DNA of 41,250 nucleotides from CAYQDR01 sp964416315. Lineage in GTDB: Bacteria > Methylomirabilota > Methylomirabilia > Rokubacteriales > DASRDR01. Below, piece by piece: positions 30,962-41,250 of the stretch. The notes under the pieces are model-generated. The model ran no database searches. It had not been told where the DNA came from and saw only the letters and a list, made by a program, of their open reading frames with translations. The DNA lies in assembly GCA_964416315.1 (NCBI GenBank), contig CAYQDR010000029.1, forward strand, positions 1 through 41,250, in the 5' to 3' direction. The position numbers and the translations under genes are program-made. Position 1 is the first letter of the stretch, and every line of letters starts with the position of its first letter.

Positions 30962-31354
30962 ATGCCGGAACGGCACGGCGACTGGCTCCAGCAGGCCCGG
31001 TGGGATCTCGATCACGCGCGGGCGGCCACCCGCGAGAGCCACTTCGAGTGGGGGGCGTTCGCGGCCCAGCAGGCGGCCGAGAAGGCATGCAAAGCGCTCC
31101 ATCTCTCCTTGCGGACCGCAGCGTGGGGGCACGACGTGACGCACCTCCTCGCCGCGTTGCCCCCGAGCCACCGGGCGCCGTCGGAGCTCGTCGAGCGCGC
31201 CAAGGCACTCGACAAGCACTACCTGCCGGCCCGCTATCCGAACGGGTTCGCGAGCGGGACGCCGCGCGAGCACTACACCCGCCGCGAGGCGGAGCAGGCA
31301 GTCGCCGATGCCGAGGCCATCATTGAGTTCTGTGCTCGTTCGATCGCTCGATAG
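30962..31354 (+). CDS. HEPN-domain protein (toxin of HEPN-MNT pair)
   Basis: 130 aa from ATG 30962; GTG 30956 is an alternative. All-helical HEPN pattern: WLQQARWDLDHARAATRES, the conserved AAQQAAEKACKALHLSL, then R-x5-H at Arg51-His57 (RTAAWGH), the RNase motif. The ending ALDKHYLPARYPNGFASGTP is typical of pfam05168. In known HEPN-MNT systems the HEPN protein is an RNase that the MNT partner silences by adding AMP to a Tyr near the active site; KHYLPARYP offers candidate tyrosines. Confidence 0.88.
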   Translation: MPERHGDWLQQARWDLDHARAATRESHFEWGAFAAQQAAEKACKALHLSLRTAAWGHDVTHLLAALPPSHRAPSELVERAKALDKHYLPARYPNGFASGTPREHYTRREAEQAVADAEAIIEFCARSIAR

Positions 31355-31691
31355 GGAGCGAACCCTGGCGGCGCTGCGCGAGATCGCCGCGCGGATCGGC
31401 GCGGCGCACCCCGAGGTCCACGAGATCCGGCTGTTCGGATCACTGGCCCGTGGCGAGCGGAACCCGTACGCCGACGCCGACCTCCTGATCGTCGTCGACC
31501 GCTGCGATCTGCCGTTTCGCGACCGGGCCCCGCGCTACAAGCCTGCCGTCGCGCCGGTGCCCACTGACCTCGTCGTGTGTACGACGGCGGAACTCCAGCG
31601 AGAGGTGGCTGCCGCGAACCCGTTCGTCCGGCGGATCCTCGGCGAGAGCCTCGTGCTGTACGCGCGGCCGGGCCCGCCGGCCCCCGGCTGA
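31308..31691 (+). CDS. MNT-type minimal nucleotidyltransferase (antitoxin of HEPN-MNT pair)
   Basis: 127 aa from ATG 31308, with GTG 31332 an equally good start; either way the 5' end overlaps the HEPN gene (47 or 23 nt). The polymerase-beta-fold motif is RLFGSLARGERNPYADADLL, giving GS...G...DxD with both catalytic Asp present. Expected to adenylylate and inactivate the HEPN toxin. Convergent with the receiver gene at 31716. Confidence 0.88.
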   Translation: MPRPSLSSVLVRSLDRERTLAALREIAARIGAAHPEVHEIRLFGSLARGERNPYADADLLIVVDRCDLPFRDRAPRYKPAVAPVPTDLVVCTTAELQREVAAANPFVRRILGESLVLYARPGPPAPG

Positions 31692-31715
31692 CGTCCGACG
31701 GCCCCCCGTGGAGCG

Positions 31716-32095
31716 TCAGCGGGGCGGATCCGCGTCCAGCACCTCGCGAACCTTGGCGACCAGGACGTCCGGCGTGAACGGCTTCGGCAGGAAGGCGACC
31801 CCCTCCGGCAGCGGGTCCTTCGCGTAGCCCGAGACGTAGAGCACCTTCGTCTCGGCCCGCAGCGGGCGCAGGCGCTGGCCGAACTCGCCCCCGTCCACGT
31901 GCGGCATCACGACATCGGTGACGACCAGGTGGATCGGGCCGTCGTGCCAGTCGGCGACCATGAGGGCCTCGCTGCCCTCGCGCGCCTCGAGGACGTGGTA
32001 GCCCGCTTCCTCCAGCGCGTCCCGCATCACGGCCCGGGCCTCGTCGTCGTCGTCGACGACGAGGACAGTCCAAGGGGCAGGAGCAGGCTGATTGC

Positions 32096-32099
<4 letters not shown>
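31716..32099 (-). CDS. Stand-alone receiver-domain response regulator
   Basis: 127 aa. CheY-like receiver: acidic pocket DDDDE, phospho-acceptor Asp in VVTDVVMPHVDG, Ser/Thr in YVSGYA and Lys in FLPKPF. No output domain. ATG overlaps the stop of the upstream hybrid kinase (ATGA), so it is translated with it. It resembles the C-terminal receiver of that kinase (same GYA and KPFT blocks). Likely the last phosphate acceptor of the pathway. Confidence 0.92.
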
Positions 32100-35926
<3,827 letters not shown>

Positions 35927-35937
35927 CGCTGCCATCC

Positions 35938-37635
35938 CTAGCCGGGCGGGGCCAGGGCGCGCCGGACGACGCGCCGGATGTTCTCCTGCTCGAACGGCTT
36001 GCTGAGACTGGGCGCCCCCGTCTCGGCCAGGAACGCGTCGGACTCCGACGCCAGGGTATCCCCCGTGAAGAAGACGAAGCGGTGGCGGAGCTCCGGGTGG
36101 CGCCGCACGACCTCCCGGTAGAGACCCGGGCCGTCCAGCTCGGGCATCTTCAGGTCGCTGAAGATGAGGTCGTAGCGCCGCTGTCGGAGCTTCTCCAGGG
36201 CGACGGCGCCGTTGGGGGCCGTCTCGACCTCGTGGCCTTCCTCGGTCAGGAACTCGGCCAGGACGACGGCGACCTCGGGCTCGTCGTCCACGACCAGGAT
36301 CGTCTTTCGGCCGGCCGGCGGCGGAGCCTCGGGCGCCGGCGTCGGCCGCGCGATGGCGGGCGGCGCGCCCACCGGGAGTTCGATCCGGAAGACCGCGCCC
36401 TGATCGGATGGGCTCTCCACCCGGATCGTGCCCCCATGTCCTTCGACGATCCCCTGACAGAGGGAGAGCCCGAGGCCCGTCCCCTGGCCCGGTGGCTTGG
36501 TCGTGAAGAAGGGGTCGAAGATCCGGGCCTGGATCGCCAGCGGGACGCCGGGGCCCGTGTCGGCTACCGCGAGGGAGACGCGCCCGGCGGCCCGGTCGAA
36601 CCGTGTCGTGAAGGTCAGCCGCCGCGGCGGGGGGGTCTCGCGCATCGCGTGGTGAGCGTTGGTGATGAGGTTGACCAGCACCTGGTGGAGCTGGTGGGGG
36701 TCGGCCCAGAGGACCGGCTGGTCCGGGGCCAGGTCGAGCGCCACCTCGACGTCGTCCACGCGGAGCGGGTAGGCGAGGAGCTCCACCGCCTCCTGGACGA
36801 CCTGGTTCAGCCGCACCTCCCCGAGCTCGGGCGGGCGCTGGCGGGCCAGCGCGAGGAAGTTCTTCACGATGCGGGCGCAGCGCTCCGCCGCCTTGGCGAT
36901 CTTGTCGGTCCGCAGCGCCGTCGGCCCCTCGCCCACGTGATGCCGCAGGAGCGCGGTCTGCCCCAGGACCACCGACAGGGGGTTGTTCAGCTCGTGCGCC
37001 ACGCCGGCCAGGAGGGATCCCATGGCCGCCAGTTTCTCGGTCTGCAGGAGCTGCTCCGTGCGCTCGCGAACCTTCGCCTCGAGGTTGTGCGCGTACTCCT
37101 CGACGATCCGCTGGGCCTCCGCGAGCCGGCCGTTCATCCGCACCAGCTCTTCGAGGGTGGCGAAGAGCAGCTCGATCATCTGCTGCTTGTCCGCGTTGAT
37201 GACGAGCTCTCGGCCGCCCGCCGTCAGCCGGATCTCCACGTCGAGACGGCCCTGCCGGCGCAGCTCCAGGTTCTCGAAGATCCGCCGGACCCGCTCCCGG
37301 AGGTAGTCGTCCTCGAAGGGCTTGGTGATGAAGTTGTCGGCGCCATGCTGGAGGCCTTTGATGAAGTCGGCCGGGGTGTTGCGTTCGGTGAGGAGCACGA
37401 AGGGAATCCGCCGCGTCCGCTCGACCGACTTCACCGCGCGGCAGAAGGCGTAGCCGTCCATCTCCGGCATGACGACGTCGGAGATGATGAGGTCCGGAGG
37501 CGCCGAGTGAACCCGATCGAGGCCCTCGCGGCCGTTCGTCACCACCTCGACGCGGTACCCCTCCGCTTCCAGGAGGAGACGGACGTGCTCCGCCTGGGTC
37601 GGGCTGTCCTCGGCCACCAGGATCGTCCGTTCCAC
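35938..37635 (-). CDS. Hybrid histidine kinase REC-HisKA-HATPase-REC
   Basis: 565 aa from ATG 37635. REC 1-125 with Asp53 (ISDVVMPEMDG); the module LVINADKQQMIELLFATLEE at 144-163; coiled coil; HisKA with His214 (AGVAHELNNPLSVVLG); HATPase with NLITNAHHAM and GQGTGLGLSLCQG; a second REC after a Pro/Ala linker (ILVVDDEPE, FSDLKMPELDG, KPFEQEN). Its first 215 residues are clearly duplicated in the next gene. It ends 11-14 nt before that gene and follows cheB by 12 nt. Confidence 0.94.
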   Translation of the reverse strand: MERTILVAEDSPTQAEHVRLLLEAEGYRVEVVTNGREGLDRVHSAPPDLIISDVVMPEMDGYAFCRAVKSVERTRRIPFVLLTERNTPADFIKGLQHGADNFITKPFEDDYLRERVRRIFENLELRRQGRLDVEIRLTAGGRELVINADKQQMIELLFATLEELVRMNGRLAEAQRIVEEYAHNLEAKVRERTEQLLQTEKLAAMGSLLAGVAHELNNPLSVVLGQTALLRHHVGEGPTALRTDKIAKAAERCARIVKNFLALARQRPPELGEVRLNQVVQEAVELLAYPLRVDDVEVALDLAPDQPVLWADPHQLHQVLVNLITNAHHAMRETPPPRRLTFTTRFDRAAGRVSLAVADTGPGVPLAIQARIFDPFFTTKPPGQGTGLGLSLCQGIVEGHGGTIRVESPSDQGAVFRIELPVGAPPAIARPTPAPEAPPPAGRKTILVVDDEPEVAVVLAEFLTEEGHEVETAPNGAVALEKLRQRRYDLIFSDLKMPELDGPGLYREVVRRHPELRHRFVFFTGDTLASESDAFLAETGAPSLSKPFEQENIRRVVRRALAPPG

Positions 37636-37647
37636 GTCGCCTCCCTC

Positions 37648-38682
37648 CTATCCAGGGATCACCAGGGAGCGAATGATCCCTGAGATCTGTTCGGGGGAGA
37701 GGACGTACTCGGCCGCCCCGAGGCGAACGGCCTCCCCCGGCATGCCGAAGATCACGCTGGACTCCTCGTCCTGGGCGACGGTCACGCCACCCGCTTGCCG
37801 GAGCCTGAGGAGCCCGCTCGCCCCGTCCCGTCCCATCCCGGTGAGCAGGATGCCCACGGCGCACCGCCCGTAGGCGTCGGCCACCGACTGGAAGAGGTGG
37901 GAGGCCGAGGGGCAGAAGCCGTCCTCGGCCGGCTCTTGCGTCAGGCGGACCCGGCCGTCGCGCGTGATCCCGAGCTGCAGGCTCTCCGGGGCGAGGTAGA
38001 CCGTCCCCGGCCGGACCTCTTCGCCGGGGCGCGCCAGCTTCACGGCGAGGCGGATTCCCTGGCCGAGCCACTCCGCCAGCCCCGCCGTGAACCCCGGCGC
38101 GATGTGCTGGACCACGAGGATGGGCACTCCGAGGTCGGGGGGCAGCGCGGCCAGGATCGCCGCGACCGCCTGAGGCCCGCCGGTGGACGCGCCGATCGCG
38201 ATGACCCGGATCTTCCGATCGGCTCTCACGGGAGCCGGGGAGGACGGGACGGCCTGCTCCCGCCGCGGCCATCGTCGGACGACCTTCACCTCCGCCATGA
38301 GCTTCACCGTCTCGACGAGTCGCCGGGCCTTTTCCGCCTGGTCCGGGTGATCCAGACCGCCAGGCTTGTCCACCAGCGTGAGCGCGCCGGCCCCGAGAGC
38401 CCGAAAGGCCACGGACGTCTCGTCCCGGCTGGAGCTCGCGGTGACCATCACGATGCGCGTGGGCGCCCGCTCCATGATCTGGCGCGTCGCTTCACAGCCG
38501 TCCATCCGGGGCATGTGCACGTCCATGACGATGACGTCGGGCCGGAGTCGTTCGGCCTGCTCCGCGGCCTCGACGCCATCCCGAGCCGTGCCCACGACCT
38601 CCAGCGCGGGGTCCTCCCCGAGCAGGTAGGCGAGGTACTCCTTCACGGTCGCCGAATCATCCGCCACCAGGACGCGGATCAT
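37648..38682 (-). CDS. cheB: Chemotaxis-type protein-glutamate methylesterase CheB
   Basis: 344 aa from ATG 38682. Receiver domain with Asp54 (VMDVHMPRMDG), linker, then the methylesterase with Ser166 (IGASTGGP), His193 (VQHIAPGFT) and Asp286 (TGMGRDGASG), a complete triad. Normally removes methyl groups from receptors under control of CheA. Here no CheR or receptor is in the window, so its substrates lie elsewhere or the system has a different use. Between cheA and the hybrid kinases. Confidence 0.96.
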   Translation of the reverse strand: MIRVLVADDSATVKEYLAYLLGEDPALEVVGTARDGVEAAEQAERLRPDVIVMDVHMPRMDGCEATRQIMERAPTRIVMVTASSSRDETSVAFRALGAGALTLVDKPGGLDHPDQAEKARRLVETVKLMAEVKVVRRWPRREQAVPSSPAPVRADRKIRVIAIGASTGGPQAVAAILAALPPDLGVPILVVQHIAPGFTAGLAEWLGQGIRLAVKLARPGEEVRPGTVYLAPESLQLGITRDGRVRLTQEPAEDGFCPSASHLFQSVADAYGRCAVGILLTGMGRDGASGLLRLRQAGGVTVAQDEESSVIFGMPGEAVRLGAAEYVLSPEQISGIIRSLVIPG

Positions 38683-38704
38683 GTCTTTCCCCACGGGTCC
38701 AGGC

Positions 38705-40903
38705 TCATACCAGCCGGTGGATGATCTCCAGGAGGTTCGATTGGTCGAAGCTGGACTTGATGACATAGGCGTTCGCGCCCACCTCGATCCCCCGCTCCTT
38801 GTCTTCCCGTGACTCGAGGGCGGTCACCAGCACCACCGGAAGGTCGGCCAGCTTCCGGTCGGCCCGGATCCGGGCCGTCAGGTCGAAGCCGTCCATCCGG
38901 GGCATGTCCACGTCCGACACCACGAGATCGACGGGCTCGCTCCGGAGGAGTGTCCAGGCATCGACCCCGTCCACCGCCACCCGTACCGAGTAGCCTGCCG
39001 CCTCCAGGAGGTTCTTCTCCATCGTCCGCGTGGTGATGGAGTCGTCCACGACGAGGACCACCGTCTGGCGCGCGGGCTTCTCGAACGGGACGGCCGGCCC
39101 TGGCGGACGAGGGGCTTCCCGCATTGCTCGCAGGAGATCCCCGGGCCGAAGGATCAGGGCCACCTGGCCGGTCCCCAGGAGGCCCGCGCCGGCCACGCTG
39201 CGGACCCGGACGAGCGGCGGCGCGAGCTCCTTGACCAGCACCTCGCGGTCGCCCAGGATCTCGTCCACCAGCAGCCCGACCCGCTCGTCGCCGGATCTCA
39301 CGACGACGCCCCGGTGCTTGCTCCCGGGCTCGGTCCGGCCGTCCCGCTCTGGAAGTCCGAGCAGCCTACCGAGCGGCACGACGGAGAGCGGGTGGCCGTT
39401 CCAGCGAATCGCCTCCCGCCCCTCCACGCGCTCGATCTCATCCGGGGCGATGCGGATGGCCCGCTCCACGGCGTCGGTGGGGAGGAGGAAGGATTGCCCG
39501 CCGACCTGGATCAGCAGGCCGCGAAACGTGGCGATGGTGGCCGGGACGATCACTTGCACCGTCGTCCCGGCTCCGGCCCGCGTCTCGATATGGATCCGGC
39601 CTCCCAGCCGCTCCACCCCCTCCTTCACGATCGCCAGGCCGAGCCCGTGGCCCGACACGTCCGTGATGATGGGGCTCGTGCTGAGGCCCGAGCGGTAGAT
39701 GAGATCCAGGGCTTCCTCGTCGGTCAAGGCTCGAGCCCGCTCGGGGGGCAGCAGGCGAGCCCGGACCGCTGCCTCCCGCACCCGGGCCCGATCGATCCCA
39801 CCCCCGTCGTCCTCGACCCGGATCTCGATCCGGTTCCCCTCCAGCGCGGCGATGGTCACCGCCACCTGCCCCCTCGGCGCCTTCCCGGCTTGCGCCCGGG
39901 CCTCGGGCCGCTCGATGCCGTGGTCGATGGCATTCCGGACCAGGTGGATCAGCGGCTCCTTGATCGTCTGGAGGACCTTCCGGTCGACTTCCAGGTCGGC
40001 CCCGCGTGCCACCCACTCGACCTCCTTGCCTTGTTCCCGCCCGAGGTCCCGGACCATCCGCGGGAAGAGGTCCAGGACGGTCGAGGCGGGCACCATCCGG
40101 ATCCGCCGCAGGTCGTCCAGGAGGCCGTCTACCGCCCCTGCGATTGTCCGCTCGTCGCGGACGAGACGCCCGAGCAGCTTCCGGGCTCGCACCTCCAGCG
40201 TGCGCAGCTCTCCGTCCAGATCGGCCACGAGGCCCGCAGCGTGCCCGTCCGCGCGCGCCGGTTCCCCGATGCCCCGGGCGCGTCTGACGGCCACGCGGCA
40301 TCGGCTCAACGCGTCGACGAGCGCCCGGGCCTCCGGGACGCGGTCGCCTGCGGCGAGCTTCGGCGCCAGGAGCTCCTCCCCTTGCACGAGCAGCGCATCC
40401 AGCCTCGCTGTGGCGAGCCGGATGGTGTCGGCTCGGGGAAGCGCGGGGGCCACCGGCGCCTCGGCGGGAGCTACCGGGGCCTCGACGGGCTCCGGTGCTT
40501 CGCGGACGGGCTCGGCGGCGGCCCGCTCGAGCCGGCCGACCAGCTCACGCACCGCCCCCGGCTCTCCGCTTCCCGCCAGGAGGCGCGCGACGCCGTCGAC
40601 TCCCTCCTGGAGGCGATTGATGATCTGACGGCTGAGCCGGAGCTGCCCCCGGGTGAGCTGGCTCAGCAGGGACTCACAGGCCTGGCAGACGGCCTCCACG
40701 TCCATCAGGCTGACCGAGCGGGCCGCCCCCTTGAGCGTGTGCACTTCCCGGAACGTGGCCTCCAGCGCCTCGCGGGTCTCGGCGGGCGGAAGCCCGCGAT
40801 CCAGGGCCAAGAGGCTGGCCGTGATGGCCTGGAGATGCTCCTCGGCCTCCACCCGGAACGTGGCCAAGAGGCGCGCCTTGATGTCGTCCTTGCGGTTCGC
40901 CAT
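38705..40903 (-). CDS. cheA: CheA-type hybrid histidine kinase with C-terminal receiver
   Basis: 732 aa from ATG 40903. Hpt domain 8-110 with His55 (REVHTLKGAARS); Ala/Pro/Glu linker (EAPVAPAEAPVAPALPRA) in place of a clear CheY-binding domain; dimerisation segment; HATPase (HLVRNAIDHGIE, VEDDGGGIDR, GHGLGLAIVKEG); CheW-like domain; and a receiver (VSDVDMPRMDGFDL) at about 610-732. A CheA-REC fusion is typical of non-flagellar or alternative chemosensory systems (for example Pil-Chp or Frz-like). First gene of the operon, facing a divergent DUF4258 gene. Confidence 0.95.
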   Translation of the reverse strand: MANRKDDIKARLLATFRVEAEEHLQAITASLLALDRGLPPAETREALEATFREVHTLKGAARSVSLMDVEAVCQACESLLSQLTRGQLRLSRQIINRLQEGVDGVARLLAGSGEPGAVRELVGRLERAAAEPVREAPEPVEAPVAPAEAPVAPALPRADTIRLATARLDALLVQGEELLAPKLAAGDRVPEARALVDALSRCRVAVRRARGIGEPARADGHAAGLVADLDGELRTLEVRARKLLGRLVRDERTIAGAVDGLLDDLRRIRMVPASTVLDLFPRMVRDLGREQGKEVEWVARGADLEVDRKVLQTIKEPLIHLVRNAIDHGIERPEARAQAGKAPRGQVAVTIAALEGNRIEIRVEDDGGGIDRARVREAAVRARLLPPERARALTDEEALDLIYRSGLSTSPIITDVSGHGLGLAIVKEGVERLGGRIHIETRAGAGTTVQVIVPATIATFRGLLIQVGGQSFLLPTDAVERAIRIAPDEIERVEGREAIRWNGHPLSVVPLGRLLGLPERDGRTEPGSKHRGVVVRSGDERVGLLVDEILGDREVLVKELAPPLVRVRSVAGAGLLGTGQVALILRPGDLLRAMREAPRPPGPAVPFEKPARQTVVLVVDDSITTRTMEKNLLEAAGYSVRVAVDGVDAWTLLRSEPVDLVVSDVDMPRMDGFDLTARIRADRKLADLPVVLVTALESREDKERGIEVGANAYVIKSSFDQSNLLEIIHRLV

Positions 40904-40976
40904 GGCTCACTCTCTGCCCGCGAGATCTCCTGCGCTGCTGATTCCTTCGCCGGCGGAGTAAAGGGTGGATTTGCGA

Positions 40977-40982
40977 TATAAT
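40977..40982 (+). promoter_or_regulatory. -10 box of the DUF4258 gene
   Basis: A perfect TATAAT, 6 nt before the GTG start. No good -35 match. In the cheA-DUF4258 divergent gap (40904-40988). Confidence 0.5.
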
Positions 40983-40988
40983 TCGGCG

Positions 40989-41250
40989 GTGAAACCGATC
41001 CGGATCACGCACCATGCTCGAAACCGAATGCGTTGGCACCGGATCGGTGAAGACCTCATCCGTGAGACCTTGCAGGCGGCGGATTGGGAGGAACCGTCGG
41101 CAGCCGGTCGAATCAATCGCTGGAAGCAGGTCGCGGACCGTTTCCTCCGCGTGACCATGAGGGAAGAGTCGGATCGGATTGTCGTGATCACCGCGGTGAT
41201 GCTTATCCGGTTGACTCCACACGCCCCTACCGGTAGTGTGGTGCCCATGC
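40989..41250 (+). CDS. DUF4258-family protein, partial (runs off right edge)
   Basis: At least 87 codons from GTG 40989 with no stop before the window end. It reads KPIRITHHARNRMRWHRIGE, then DLIRETLQAADWEEPSAAGR, INRWKQVADRFLRVTMREES and DRIVVITAVMLIR. His-Ala-x-x-Arg-Met at the start and FLRVxxREExDRIVVIT at the end are the DUF4258 pattern, a RelE-related fold. Such proteins are often toxin-like and paired with a small partner, which would be beyond the edge. Confidence 0.8.
   Translation, partial: MKPIRITHHARNRMRWHRIGEDLIRETLQAADWEEPSAAGRINRWKQVADRFLRVTMREESDRIVVITAVMLIRLTPHAPTGSVVPM

Overview
This 41.25 kb window is very GC-rich (by eye about 70%) and densely coded on both strands, with many GTG starts and short intergenic gaps. 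It looks like a chromosomal segment of an uncultivated-type, high-GC, Gram-negative soil or sediment bacterium. The gene mix (paired acyl-CoA dehydrogenases, luciferase-like monooxygenase, Ku/LigD, a MamK-like actin, many toxin-antitoxin-like modules, hybrid histidine kinases) fits the Rokubacteria/Methylomirabilota lineage or a high-GC deltaproteobacterial relative. That placement is inference and was not tested. No rRNA, tRNA, transposase, integrase or CRISPR array was seen.

Layout. (1) 0-6.6 kb: a proteostasis block on the + strand, namely the C-terminal part of FtsH, a DegP/HtrA protease, a DnaJ-type co-chaperone and ClpB. clpB has a clear sigma70-type promoter followed at once by a 10-N9-10 inverted repeat. 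(2) 6.8-9.6 kb, minus strand: a three-gene unit of retropepsin-like aspartic protease, gamma-glutamyltransferase-like hydrolase and M23 lipoprotein, with the tail of a second gamma-glutamyltransferase gene left just downstream. A class-I glutamine-amidotransferase-type hydrolase (C26) diverges from it. (3) 10.4-15.5 kb: a Uma2 nuclease, a small DUF736-like protein, an orphan prepilin, an overlapping NUDIX/metallo-beta-lactamase pair, a divergent ArsR-SRPBCC pair with its own operator, a broken small gene and a DUF72 protein. (4) 15.6-24.7 kb: non-homologous end joining (LigD and Ku) interleaved with VapBC, a RelE/ribbon-helix-helix pair, two incomplete luciferase-like monooxygenase genes, an alcohol-dehydrogenase tail, a PEP-mutase-family enzyme, five copies of a palindromic intergenic repeat and a MamK-like actin. 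(5) 24.8-31.7 kb: a membrane-anchored cell-wall amidase, a Fic protein, two acyl-CoA dehydrogenases separated by a 205-bp tandem repeat made from the 3' end of one of them, and a Uma2-HEPN-nucleotidyltransferase operon. (6) 31.7-40.9 kb, minus strand: a chemosensory-like phosphorelay operon, cheA(REC)-cheB-REC/HK/REC-REC/GAFx4/HK/REC-REC, with no receptor, CheW or CheR in view. A divergent DUF4258 gene runs off the right edge.

How the genes fit together. The left block handles protein quality control. The minus-strand unit at 7-9 kb looks like peptide or glutathione breakdown and envelope remodelling. LigD and Ku together should repair double-strand breaks. The right block is a multi-input phosphorelay whose output must lie in the receiver domains, because no DNA-binding output domain is present. 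Two window-wide themes stand out. Several start codons lie only 6-7 nt downstream of a -10 box, which suggests leaderless mRNAs. Several gene 3' ends survive as duplicated or orphaned tails next to palindromic elements, which suggests recurrent repeat-mediated rearrangement.
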